A stretch of 64,000 bases of DNA from Rhabditoides inermis (lineage: Eukaryota > Nematoda > Chromadorea > Rhabditida > Rhabditidae), in the NCBI GenBank assembly GCA_963966185.1, contig CAWZYM010000318.1, positions 270,001 through 334,000 of the forward strand, read 5' to 3'. Under the pieces are notes generated by a model, which worked only from the letters and a program-made list of their open reading frames with translations, was not told where the DNA came from and did no database searches. The position numbers were made by a program, and so were the translations under genes. Numbering within the stretch: the first letter of the stretch is position 1; each line of letters starts with the position of its first letter. Of this stretch, positions 12,701-26,430 are shown piece by piece.

Positions 12701-15700
12701 TATCACACGTTTCAGGTGAGTTGGGGAGTTCTCTGCAAACCACTAGACAACAGTCTGACCACTGTCTCACCCTTTGCACTCGTCTTCTTTCTACTTCAGA
12801 CAACTTCATTATTGATTTGCCGGAAAAACCGAACAGTTTTTAGGAGCCGGATAAAAGGGCCGAATATTAATTTTGTTCCGGACAATATTCGGCTCGCCAA
12901 ATCCGCGCTCATTTTAAAGACTCTGTCTTTGCTACAGAGATCATGTGTGGTCCAAAGTAGTTTGTGAGGTGTCAAAAACGAGAAAAGGACGCATTACCGC
13001 ATCGTCTCAGTCGTTTACAACAGTTCGGCAGTTGTGAACATGTATATCACACGTTTCAGGTGAGTTGGGGACTTCTCTGCAAACCACTAGACAACAGTCT
13101 GACCACTGTCTCACTCTTTGCACTCGTCTTCTTTCTACTTCAGACAACTTCATTATTGATTTGCCGGAAAAACCGAACAGTTTTTAGGAGCCGGATAAAA
13201 GGGCCGAATATTAATTTTGTTCCGGACAATATTCGGCTCGCCAAATCCGCGCTCATTTTAAAGACTCTGTCTTTGCTACAGAGATCATGTGTGGTCCAAA
13301 ATAGTTTGTGAGGTGTCAAAAACGAGAAAAGGACGCATTACCGCATCGTCTCAGTCGTTTACAACAGTTCGGCAGTTGTGAACATGTATTTGTATATCAC
13401 ACGTTTCAGGTGAGTTGGGGACTTCTCTGCAAACCACTAGACAACAGTCTGACCACTGTCTCACCCTTTGCACTCGTCTTCTTTCTACTTCAGACAACTT
13501 CATTATTGATTTGCCGGAAAAACCGAACAGTTTTTAGAAGCCGGATAAAAGGGCCGAATATTAATTTTGTTCCGGACAATATTCGGCTCGCCAAATCCGC
13601 GCTCATTTTAAAGACTCTGTCTTTGCTACAGAGATCATGTGTGGTCCAAAGTAGTTTGTGAGGTGTCAAAAACGAGAAAAGGACGCATTACCGCATCGTC
13701 TCAGTCGTTTACAACAGTTCGGCAGTTGTGAACATGTATATCACACGTTTCAGGTGAGTTGGGGACTTCTCTGCAAACCACTAGACAACAGTCTGACCAC
13801 TGTCTCACCCTTTGCACTCGTCTTCTTTCTACTTCAGACAACTTCATTATTGATTTGCCGGAAAAACCGAACAGTTTTTAGGAGCCGGATAAAAGGGCCG
13901 AATATTAATTTTGTTCCGGACAATATTCGGCTCGCCAAATCCGCGGTCATTTTAAAGACTCTGTCTTTGCTACAGAGATCATGTGTGGTCCAAAGTAGTT
14001 TGTGAGGTGTCAAAAACGAGAAAAGGACGCATTACCGCATCGTCTCAGTCGTTTACAACAGTTCGGCAGTTGTGAACATGTATATCACACGTTTCAGGTG
14101 AGTTGGGGACTTCTCTGCAAACCACTAGACAACAGTCTGACCACTGTCTCACCCTTTGCACTCGTCTTCTTTCTACTTCAGACAACTTCATTATTGATTT
14201 GCCGGAAAAACCGAACAGTTTTTAGGAGCCGGATAAAAGGGCCGAATATTAATTTTGTTCCGGACAATATTCGGCTCGCCAAATCCGCGGTCATTTTAAA
14301 GACTCTGTCTTTGCTACAGAGATCATGTGTGGTCCAAAGTAGTTTGTGAGGTGTCAAAAACGAGAAAAGGACGCATTACCGCATCGTCTCAGTCGTTTAC
14401 AACAGTTCGGCAGTTGTGAACATGTATATCACACGTTTCAGGTGAGTTGGGGACTTCTCTGCAAACCACTAGACAACAGTCTGACCACTGTCTTTTCTTT
14501 GCACTCGTCTTCTTTCTACTTCAGACAACTTCATTATTGATTTGCCGGAAAAACCGAACAGTTTTTAGGAGCCGGATAAAAGGGCCGAATATTAATTTTG
14601 TTCCGGACAATATTCGGCTCGCCAAATCCGCGCTCATTTCAAAGACTCTGTCTTTGCTACAGAGATCATGTGTGGTCCAAAATAGTTTGTGAGGTGTCAA
14701 AAACGAAAAAAAGGACGCATTACCGCATCGTCTCAGTCGTTTACAACAGTTCGGCAGTTGTGAACATGTATTTGTATATCACACGTTTCAGGTGAGTTGG
14801 GGAGTTCTCTGCAAACCACTAGACAACAGTCTGACCACTGTCTCACCCTTTGCACTCGTCTTCTTTCTATTTCAGACAACTTCATTATTGATTTGCCGGA
14901 AAACCGAACAGTTTTTAGGAGCCGGATAAAAGGGCCGAATATTAATTTTGTTCCGGACAATATTCGGCTCGCCAAATCCGCGCTCATTTTAAAGACTCTG
15001 TCTTTGCTACAGAGATCATGTGTGGTCCAAAGTAGTTTGTGAGGTGTCAAAAACGAGAAAAGGACGCATTACCGCATCGTCTCAGTCGTTTACAACAGTT
15101 CGGCAGTTGTGAACATGTATATCACACGTTTCAGGTGAGTTGGGGAGTTCTCTGCAAACCACTAGACAACAGTCTGACCACTGTCTCACCCTTTGCACTC
15201 GTCTTCTTTCTACTTCAGACAACTTCATTATTGATTTGCCGGAAAACCGAACAGTTTTTAGGAGCCGGATAAAAGGGCCGAATATTAATTTTGTTCCGGA
15301 CAATATTCGGCTCGCCAAATCCGCGCTCATTTTAAAGACTCTGTCTTTGCTACAGAGATCATGTGTGGTCCAAAGTAGTTTGTGAGGTGTCAAAAACGAG
15401 AAAAGGACGCATTACCGCATCGTCTCAGTCGTTTACAACAGTTCGGCAGTTGTGAACATGTATATCACACGTTTCAGGTGAGTTGGGGACTTCTCTGCAA
15501 ACCACTAGACAACAGTCTGACCACTGTCTTTTCTTTGCACTCGTCTTCTTTCTACTTCAGACAACTTCATTATTGATTTGCCGGAAAAACCGAACAGTTT
15601 TTAGGAGCCGGATAAAAGGGCCGAATATTAATTTTGTTCCGGACAATATTCGGCTCGCCAAATCCGCGCTCATTTTAAAGACTCTGTCTTTGCTACAGAG

Positions 15701-18700
15701 ATCATGTGTGGTCCAAAGTAGTTTGTGAGGTGTCAAAAACGAGAAAAGGACGCATTACCGCATCGTCTCAGTCGTTTACAACAGTTCGGCAGTTGTGAAC
15801 ATGTATATCACACGTTTCAGGTGAGTTGGGGACTTCTCTGCAAACCACTAGACAACAGTCTGACCACTGTCTCACCCTTTGCACTCGTCTTCTTTCTACT
15901 TCAGACAACTTCATTATTGATTTGCCGGAAAAACCGAACAGTTTTTAGGAGCCGGATAAAAGGGCCGAATATTAATTTTGTTCCGGACAATATTCGGCTC
16001 GCCAAATCCGCGCTCATTTTAAAGACTCTGTCTTTGCTACAGAGATCATGTGTGGTCCAAAGTAGTTTGTGAGGTGTCAAAAACGAGAAAAGGACGCATT
16101 ACCGCATCGTCTCAGTCGTTTACAACAGTTCGGCAGTTGTGAACATGTATATCACACGTTTCAGGTGAGTTGGGGACTTCTCTGCAAACCACTAGACAAC
16201 AGTCTGACCACTGTCTTTTCTTTGCACTCGTCTTCTTTCTACTTCAGACAACTTCATTATTGATTTGCCGGAAAAACCGAACAGTTTTTAGGAGCCGGAT
16301 AAAAGGGCCGAATATTAATTTTGTTTCGGACAATATTCGGCTCGCCAAATCCGCGCTCATTTTAAAGACTCTGTCTTTGCTACAGAGATCATGTGTGGTC
16401 CAAAGTAGTTTGTGAGGTGTCAAAAACGAGAAAAGGACGCATTACCGCATCGTCTCAGTCGTTTACAACAGTTCGGCAGTTGTGAACATGTATATCACAC
16501 GTTTCAGGTGAGTTGGGGAGTTCTCTGCAAACCACTAGACAACAGTCTGACCACTGTCTCACCCTTTGCACTCGTCTTCTTTCTACTTCAGACAACTTCA
16601 TTATTGATTTGCCGGAAAACCGAACAGTTTTTAGGAGCCGGATAAAAGGGCCGAATATTAATTTTGTTCCGGACAATATTCGGCTCGCCAAATCCGCGCT
16701 CATTTTAAAGACTCTGTCTTTGCTACAGAGATCATGTGTGGTCCAAAGTAGTTTGTGAGGTGTCAAAAACGAGAAAAGGACGCATTACCGCATCGTCTCA
16801 GTCGTTCACAACAGTTCGGCAGTTGTGAACATGTATTTGTATATCACACGTTTCAGGTGAGTTGGGGAGTTCTCTGCAAACCACTAGACAACAGTCTGAC
16901 CACTGTCTCACCCTTTGCACTCGTCTTCTTTCTACTTCAGACAACTTCATTATTGATTTGCCGGAAAAACCGAACAGTTTTTAGGAGCCGGATAAAAGGG
17001 CCGAATATTAATTTTGTTCCGGACAATATTCGGCTCGCCAAATCCGCGCTCATTTTAAAGACTCTGTCTTTGCTACAGAGATCATGTGTGGTCCAAAGTA
17101 GTTTGTGAGGTGTCAAAAACGAGAAAAGGACGCATTACCGCATCGTCTCAGTCGTTTACAACAGTTAGGCAGTTGTGAACATGTATTTGTATATCACACG
17201 TTTCAGGTGAGTTGGGGAGTTCTCTGCAAACCACTAGACAACAGTCTGACCACTGTCTCACCCTTTGCACTCGTCTTCTTTCTACTTCAGACAACTTCAT
17301 TATTGATTTGCCGGAAAAACCGAACAGTTTTTAGGAGCCGGATAAAAGGGCCGAATATTAATTTTGTTCCGGACAATATTCGGCTCGCCAAATCCGCGCT
17401 CATTTTAAAGACTCTGTCTTTGCTACAGAGATCATGTGTGGTCCAAAGTAGTTTGTGAGGTGTCAAAAACGAGAAAAGGACGCATTACCGCATCGTCTCA
17501 GTCGTTTACAACAGTTAGGCAGTTGTGAACATGTATATCACACGTTTCAGGTGAGTTGGGGACTTCTCTGCAAACCACTAGACAACAGTCTGACCACTGT
17601 CTTTTCTTTGCACTCGTCTTCTTTCTACTTCAGACAACTTCATTATTGATTTGCCGGAAAAACCGAACAGTTTTTAGGAGCCGGATAAAAGGGCCGAATA
17701 TTAATTTTGTTCCGGACAATATTCGGCTCGCCAAATCCGCGCTCATTTTAAAGACTCTGTCTTTGCTACAGAGATCATGTGTGGTCCAAAGTAGTTTGTG
17801 AGGTGTCAAAAACGAGAAAAGGACGCATTACCGCATCGTCTCAGTCGTTTACAACAGTTCGGCAGTTGTGAACATGTATATCACACGTTTCAGGTGAGTT
17901 GGGGAATTCTCTGCAAACCACTAGACAACAGTCTGACCACTGTCTTTTCTTTGCACTCGTCTTCTTTCTACTTCAGACAACTTCATTATTGATTTGCCGG
18001 AAAACCGAACAGTTTTTAGGAGCCGGCTAAAAGGGCCGAATATTAATTTTGTTCCGGACAATATTCGGCTCGCCAAATCCGCGCTCATTTTAAAGACTCT
18101 GTCTTTGCTACAGAGATCATGTGTGGTCCAAAGTAGTTTGTGAGGTGTCAAAAACGAGAAAAGGACGCATTACCGCATCGTCTCAGTCGTTTACAACAGT
18201 TCGGCAGTTGTGAACATGTATATCACACGTTTCAGGTGAGTTGGGGACTTCTCTGCAAACCACTAGACAACAGTCTGACCACTGTCTTTTCTTTGCACTC
18301 GTCTTCTTTCTACTTCAGACAACTTCATTATTGATTTGCCGGAAAAACCGAACAGTTTTTAGGAGCCGGATAAAAGGGCCGAATATTAATTTTGTTCCGG
18401 ACAATTTTCGGCTCGCCAAATCCGCGCTCATTTTAAAGACTCTGTCTTTGCTACAGAGATCATGTGTGGTCCAAAGTAGTTTGTGAGGTGTCAAAAACGA
18501 GAAAAGGACGCATTACCGCATCGTCTCAGTCGTTCACAACAGTTCGGCAGTTGTGAACATGTATTTGTATATCACACGTTTCAGGTGAGTTGGGGAGTTC
18601 TCTGCAAACCACTAGACAACAGTCTGACCACTGTCTCACCCTTTGCACTCGTCTTCTTTCTACTTCAGACAACTTCATTATTGATTTGCCGGAAAAACCG

Positions 18701-21700
18701 AACAGTTTTTAGGAGCCGGATAAAAGGGCCGAATATTAATTTTGTTCCGGACAATATTCGGCTCGCCAAATCCGCGCTCATTTTAAAGACTCTGTCTTTG
18801 CTACAGAGATCATGTGTGGTCCAAAGTAATTTGTGAGGTGTCAAAAACGAGAAAAGGACGCATTACCGCATCGTCTCAGTCGTTCACAACAGTTCGGCAG
18901 TTGTGAACATGTATATCACACGTTTCAGGTGAGTTGGGGAGTTCTCTGCAAACCACTAGACAACAGTCTGACCACTGTCTCACCCTTTGCACTCGTCTTC
19001 TTTCTACTTCAGACAACTTCATTATTGATTTGCCGGAAAAACCGAACAGTTTTTAGGAGCCGGATAAAAGGGCCGAATATTAATTTTGTTCCGGACAATA
19101 TTCGGCTCGCCAAATCCGCGCTCATTTTAAAGACTCTGTCTTTGCTACAGAGATCATGTGTGGTCCAAAATAGTTTGTGAGGTGTCAAAAACGAGAAAAG
19201 GACGCATTACCGCATCGTCTCAGTCGTTTACAACAGTTCGGCAGTTGTGAACATGTATATCACACGTTTCAGGTGAGTTGGGGAGTTCTCTGCAAACCAC
19301 TAGACAACAGTCTGACCACTGTCTCACCCTTTGCACTCGTCTTCTTTCTACTTCAGACAACTTCATTATTGATTTGCCGGAAAAACCGAACAGTTTTTAG
19401 GAGCCGGCTAAAAGGGCCGAATTTTAATTTTGTTCCGGACAATATTCGGCTCGCCAAATCCGCGCTCATTTTAAAGACTCTGTCTTTGCTACAGAGATCA
19501 TGTGTGGTCCAAAGTAGTTTGTGAGGTGTCAAAAACGAGAAAGGACGCATTACCGCATCGTCTCAGTCGTTTACAACAGTTCGGCAGTTGTGAACATGTA
19601 TATCACACGTTTCAGGTGAGTTGGGGACTTCTCTGCAAACCACTAGACAACAGTCTGACCACTGTCTCACCCTTTGCACTCGTCTTCTTTCTACTTCAGA
19701 CAACTTCATTATTGATTTGCCGGAAAAACCGAACAGTTTTTAGGAGCCGGATAAAAGGGCCGAATATTAATTTTGTTCCGGACAATATTCGGCTCGCCAA
19801 ATCCGCGCTCATTTTAAAGACTCTGTCTTTGCTACAGAGATCATGTGTGGTCCAAAGTAGTTTGTGAGGTGTCAAAAACGAGAAAAGGACGCATTACCGC
19901 ATCGTCTCAGTCGTTTACAACAGTTCGGCAGTTGTGAACATGTATATCACACGTTTCAGGTGAGTTGGGGACTTCTCTGCAAACCACTAGACAACATTCT
20001 GACCACTGTCTTTTCTTTGCACTCGTCTTCTTTCTACTTCAGACAACTTCATTATTGATTTGCCGGAAAAACCGAACAGTTTTTAGGAGCCGGATAAAAG
20101 GGCCGAATATTAATTTTGTTCCGGACAATATTCGGCTCGCCAAATCCGCGCTCATTTTAAAGACTCTGTCTTTGCTACAGAGATCATGTGTGGTCCAAAG
20201 TAGTTTGTGAGGTGTCAAAAACGAGAAAAGGACGCATTACCGCATCGTCTCAGTCGTTTACAACAGTTCGGCAGTTGTGAACATGTATATCACACGTTTC
20301 AGGTGAGTTGGGGACTTCTCTGCAAACCACTAGACAACAGTCTGACCACTGTCTCACCCTTTGCACTCGTCTTCTTTCTACTTCAGACAACTTCATTATT
20401 GATTTGCCGGAAAAACCGAACAGTTTTTAGGAGCCGGATAAAAGGGCCGAATATTAATTTTGTTCCGGACAATATTCGGCTCGCCAAATCCGCGCTCATT
20501 TTAAAGACTCTGTCTTTGCTACAGAGATCATGTGTGGTCCAAAGTAATTTGTGAGGTGTCAAAAACGAGAAAAGGACGCATTACCGCATCGTCTCAGTCG
20601 TTCACAACAGTTCGGCAGTTGTGAACATGTATTTGTATATCACACGTTTCAGGTGAGTTGGGGAGTTCTCTGCAAACCACTAGACAACAGTCTGACCACT
20701 GTCTCACCCTTTGCACTCGTCTTCTTTCTACTTCAGACAACTTCATTATTGATTTGCCGGAAAAACCGAACAGTTTTTAGGAGCCGGATAAAAGGGCCGA
20801 ATATTAATTTTGTTCCGGACAATATTCGGCTCGCCAAATCCGCGCTCATTTTAAAGACTCTGTCTTTGCTACAGAGATCATGTGTGGTCCAAAATAGTTT
20901 GTGAGGTGTCAAAAACGAGAAAAGGACGCATTACCGCATCGTCTCAGTCGTTTACAACAGTTCGGCAGTTGTGAACATGTATATCACACGTTTCAGGTGA
21001 GTTGGGGAGTTCTCTGCAAACCACTAGACAACAGTCTGACCACTGTCTCACCCTTTGCACTCGTCTTCTTTCTACTTCAGACAACTTCATTATTGATTTG
21101 CCGGAAAAACCGAACAGTTTTTAGGAGCCGGCTAAAAGGGCCGAATATTAATTTTGTTCCGGACAATATTCGGCTCGCCAAATCCGCGCTCATTTTAAAG
21201 ACTCTGTCTTTGCTACAGAGATCATGTGTGGTCCAAAGTAGTTTGTGAGGTGTCAAAAACGAGAAAAGGACGCATTACCGCATCGTCTCAGTCGTTTACA
21301 ACAGTTCGGCAGTTGTGAACATGTATATCACACGTTTCAGGTGAGTTGGGGACTTCTCTGCAAACCACTAGACAACAGTCTGACAGCTGTCTTTTCTTTG
21401 CACTCGTCTTCTTTCTACTTCAGACAACTTCATTATTGATTTGCCGGAAAAACCGAACAGTTTTTAGGAGCCGGCTAAAAGGGCCGAATATTAATTTTGT
21501 TCCGGACAATATTCGGCTCGCCAAATCCGCGGTCATTTTAAAGACTCTGTCTTTGCTACAGAGATCATGTGTGGTCCAAAGTAGTTTGTGAGGTGTCAAA
21601 AACGAGAAAAGGACGCATTACCGCATCGTCTCAGTCGTTTACAACAGTTCGGCAGTTGTGAACATGTATATCACACGTTTCAGGTGAGTTGGGGACTTCT

Positions 21701-24700
21701 CTGCAAACCACTAGACAACAGTCTGACCACTGTCTTTTCTTTGCACTCGTCTTCTTTCTACTTCAGACAACTTCATTATTGATTTGCCGGAAAAACCGAA
21801 CAGTTTTTAGGAGCCGGCTAAAAGGGCCGAATATTAATTTTGTTCCGGACAATATTCGGCTCGCCAAATCCGCGCTCATTTTAAAGACTCTGTCTTTGCT
21901 ACAGAGATCATGTGTGGTCCAAAGTAGTTTGTGAGGTGTCAAAAACGAGAAAAGGACGCATTACCGCATCGTCTCAGTCGTTTACAACAGTTCGGCAGTT
22001 GTGAACATGTATATCACACGTTTCAGGTGAGTTGGGGACTTCTCTGCAAACCACTAGACAACAGTCTGACCACTGTCTTTTCTTTGCACTCGTCTTCTTT
22101 CTACTTCAGACAACTTCATTATTAATTTGCCGGAAAAACCGAACAGTTTTTAGGAGCCGGATAAAAGGGCCGAATATTAATTTTGTTCCGGACAATATTC
22201 GGCTCGCCAAATCCGCGCTCATTTTAAAGACTCTGTCTTTGCTACAGAGATCATGTGTGGTCCAAAATAGTTTGTGAGGTGTCAAAAACGAGAAAAGGAC
22301 GCATTACCGCATCGTCTCAGTCGTTTACAACAGTTCGGCAGTTGTGAACATGTATTTGTATATCACACGTTTCAGGTGAGTTGGGGAGTTCTCTGCAAAC
22401 CACTAGACAACAGTCTGACCACTGTCTCACCCTTTGCACTCGTCTTCTTTCTACTTCAGACAACTTCATTATTGATTTGCCGGAAAAACCGAACAGTTTT
22501 TAGGAGCCGGATAAAAGGGCCGAATATTAATTTTGTTCCGGACAATATTCGGCTCGCCAAATCCGCGCTCATTTTAAAGACTCTGTCTTTGCTACAGAGA
22601 TCATGTGTGGTCCAAAATAGTTTGTGAGGTGTCAAAAACGAGAAAAGGACGCATTACCGCATCGTCTCAGTCGTTTACAACAGTTCGGCAGTTGTGAACA
22701 TGTATTTGTATATCACACGTTTCAGGTGAGTTGGGGAATTCTCTGCAAACCACTAGACAACAGTCTGACCACTGTCTCACTCTTTGCACTCGTCTTCTTT
22801 CTACTTCAGACAACTTCATTATTGATTTGCCGGAAAAACCGAACAGTTTTTAGGAGCCGGATAAAAGGGCCGAATATTAATTTTGTTCCGGACAATATTC
22901 GGCTCGCCAAATCCGCGCTCATTTTAAAGACTCTGTCTTTGCTACAGAGATCATGTGTGGTCCAAAATAGTTTGTGAGGTGTCAAAAACGAGAAAAGGAC
23001 GCATTACCGCATCGTCTCAGTCGTTTACAACAGTTCGGCAGTTGTGAACATGTATATCACACGTTTCAGGTGAGTTGGGGAATTCTCTGCAAACCACTAG
23101 ACAACAGTCTGACCACTGTCTCACCCTTCGCACTCGTCTTCTTTCTACTTCAGACAACTTCATTATTGATTTGCCGGAAAAACCGAACAGTTTTTAGGAG
23201 CCGGATAAAAGGGCCGAATATTAATTTTGTTCCGGACAATATTCGGCTCGCCAAATCCGCGCTCGTTTTAAAGACTCTGTCTTTGCTACAGAGATCATGT
23301 GTGGTCCAAAATAGTTTGTGAGGTGTCAAAAACGAGGAAAGGGCGCATTACCGCATCGTCTCAGTCGTTTACAACAGTTCGGCAGTTGTGAACATGTATT
23401 TGTATATCACACGTTTCAGGTGAGTTGGGGAGTTCTCTGCAAACCACTAGACAACAGTCTGACCACTGTCTCACCCTTTGCACTCGTCTTCTTTCTACTT
23501 CAGACAACTTCATTATTGATTTGCCGGAAAAACCGAACAGTTTTTAGGAGCCGGATAAAAGGGCCGAATATTAATTTTGTTCCGGACAATATTCGGCTCG
23601 CCAAATCCGCGCTCATTTTAAAGACTCTGTCTTTGCTACAGAGATCAAGTGTGGTCCAAAATAGTTTGTGAGGTGTCAAAAACGAAACGAGAAAAGGACG
23701 CATTACCGCATCGTCTCAGTCGTTTACAACAGTTCGGCAGTTGTGAACATGTATTTGTATATCACACGTTTCAGGTGAGTTGGGGAGTTCTCTGCAAACC
23801 ACTAGACAACAGTCTGACCACTGTCTCACCCTTTGCACTCGTCTTCTTTCTACTTCAGACAACTTCATTATTGATTTGCCGGAAAAACCGAACAGTTTTT
23901 AGGAGCCGGATAAAAGGGCCGAATATTAATTTTGTTCCGGACAATATTCGGCTCGCCAAATCCGCGCTCATTTTAAAGACTCTGTCTTTGCTACAGAGAT
24001 CATGTGTGGTCCAAAGTAGTTTGTGAGGTGTCAAAAACGAGAAAAGGACGCATTACCGCATCGTCTCAGTCGTTTACAACAGTTCGGCAGTTGTGAACAT
24101 GTATATCACACGTTTCAGGTGAGTTGGGGACTTCTCTGCAAACCACTAGACAACAGTCTGACCACTGTCTCACTCTTTGCACTCGTCTTCTTTCTACTTC
24201 AGACAACTTCATTATTGATTTGCCGGAAAAACCGAACAGTTTTTAGGAGCCGGATAAAAGGGCCGAATATTAATTTTGTTCCGGACAATATTCGGCTCGC
24301 CAAATCCGCGCTCATTTTAAAGACTCTGTCTTTGCTACAGAGATCATGTGTGGTCCAAAGTAGTTTGTGAGGTGTCAAAAACGAGAAAAGGACGCATTAC
24401 CGCATCGTCTCAGTCGTTTACAACAGTTCGGCAGTTGTGAACATGTATTTGTATATCACACGTTTCAGGTGAGTTGGGGAGTTCTCTGCAAACCACTAGA
24501 CAACAGTCTGAACACTGTCTCACTCTTTGCACTCGTCTTCTTTCTACTTCAGACAACTTCATTATTGATTTGCCGGAAAAACCGAACAGTTTTTAGGAGC
24601 CGGATAAAAGGGCCGAATATTAATTTTGTTCCGGACAATATTCGGCTCGCCAAATCCGCGCTCATTTTAAAGACTCTGTCTTTGCTACAGAGATCATGTG

Positions 24701-25936
24701 TGGTCCAAAGTAGTTTGTGAGGTGTCAAAAACGAGAAAAGGACGCATTACCGCATCGTCTCAGTCGTTTACAACAGTTCGGCAGTTGTGAACATGTATAT
24801 CACACGTTTCAGGTGAGTTGGGGAGTTCTCTGCAAACCACTAGACAACAGTCTGACCACTGTCTCACCCTTTGCACTCGTCTTCTTTCTACTTCAGACAA
24901 CTTCATTATTGATTTGCCGGAAAAACCGAACAGTTTTTAGGAGCCGGATAAAAGGGCCGAATATTAATTTTGTTCCGGACAATATTCGGCTCGCCAAATC
25001 CGCGCTCATTTTAAAGACTCTGTCTTTGCTACAGAGATCATGTGTGGTCCAAAGTAGTTTGTGAGGTGTCAAAAACGAGAAAAGGACGCATTACCGCATC
25101 GTCTCAGTCGTTTACAACAGTTCGGCAGTTGTGAACATGTATATCACACGTTTCAGGTGAGTTGGGGAGTTCTCTGCAAACCACTAGACAACAGTCTGAC
25201 CACTGTCTCACCCTTTGCACTCGTCTTCTTTCTACTTCAGACAACTTCATTATTGATTTGCCGGAAAAACCGAACAGTTTTTAGGAGCCGGATAAAAGGG
25301 CCGAATATTAATTTTGTTCCGGACAATATTCGGCTCGCCAAATCCGCGCTCATTTTAAAGACTCTGTCTTTGCTACAGAGATCATGTGTGGTCCAAAGTA
25401 GTTTGTGAGGTGTCAAAAACGAGAAAAGGACGCATTACCGCATCGTCTCAGTCGTTTACAACAGTTCGGCAGTTGTGAACATGTATATCACACGTTTCAG
25501 GTGAGTTGGGGAGTTCTCTGCAAACCACTAGACAACAGTCTGACCACTGTCTCACCCTTTGCACTCGTCTTCTTTCTACTTCAGACAACTTCATTATTGA
25601 TTTGCCGGAAAAACCGAACAGTTTTTAGGAGCCGGATAAAAGGGCCGAATATTAATTTTGTTCCGGACAATATTCGGCTCGCCAAATCCGCGCTCATTTT
25701 AAAGACTCTGTCTTTGCTACAGAGATCATGTGTGGTCCAAAGTAGTTTGTGAGGTGTCAAAAACGAGAAAAGGACGCATTACCGCATCGTCTCAGTGTCT
25801 CAGTCGTTTACAACAGTTCGGCAGTTGTGAACATGTATATCACACGTTTCAGGTGAGTTGGGGACTTCTCTGCAAACCACTAGACAACAGTCTGACCACT
25901 GTCTTTTCTTTGCACTCGTCTTCTTTCTACTTCAGA

Positions 25937-26430
25937 TAGAGTTTCGTTCGATTTCCGAAACGGTCATTTTCGAAAAATGACGATTTCGAAATTTCCGTTT
26001 CGGAAATAACCGAACACTTTTCAGAATTTCCGAACCGAACGACCGCGTGTTCGGCGCGCGCCGAAACGGCAATGACCGAACTCGGGCCGCGCCATTTCGG
26101 AAATTCCGAAAAACACATTTGCCTAATATTGATGAAATGTAACTGACCGATGGCTCACTCATTCCCCACTATCAACTCGAGAACACGGTCGAGTCATGCG
26201 AAAATCCCTCATTCCAGAGATTATTCTAATATTTTTCGGCAATTCCGAAAAACGCTGCCGAAAGGAACGGCCGCGCCGAACGATTCCGAAAAGGTTTCCG
26301 AAACGTCGGTTCGGTCATTGCCGAACAGATCGGATTTCGGAATCGGCCGTTTCGAAAATTCCGAAATCGGTGATCATTCGCCGAAATGACGTGTTTTCGG
26401 TCGTCATTTCGGCAGCCGAACGAAACTCTA
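25937..26430. mobile_element. hAT-type non-autonomous element (MITE), 494 bp
   Basis: The element has perfect 14-bp terminal inverted repeats, TAGAGTTTCGTTCG and CGAACGAAACTCTA, and is flanked by an 8-bp direct duplication, ACTTCAGA (25929-25936 and 26431-26438), that is single in other monomers. An 8-bp duplication and a TAGAG terminus are typical of the hAT superfamily. The interior is dense in TTCCGAAA and TTTCGGAA motifs in both directions, resembling subterminal transposase-binding repeats. No transposase is encoded; open frames inside it are compositional. It sits on the splice-acceptor-like site of its monomer. Confidence 0.85.

Larger units (their letters stand above)
2010..25936 (+). 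repeat. 344-bp satellite array, left block
   Basis: About 69 head-to-tail monomers, mostly 344 bp. Recurrent variants are: a 350-bp class with an extra TTGTAT-type hexamer after CATGTAT; a 343-bp class (TCTTTTC for TCTCACTC, or one A fewer before CCGAACAG); and a 336-bp class lacking 8 bp after GGAC (near 2661 and 4717). Diagnostic substitutions include GGACTTC/GGAGTTC/GGAATTC, CTCACTC/CTCACCC and CGCCAAAT/CGCCGAAT. Identity between monomers is very high by eye. Every monomer has one direction and no unique spacer between copies. Confidence 0.97.
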
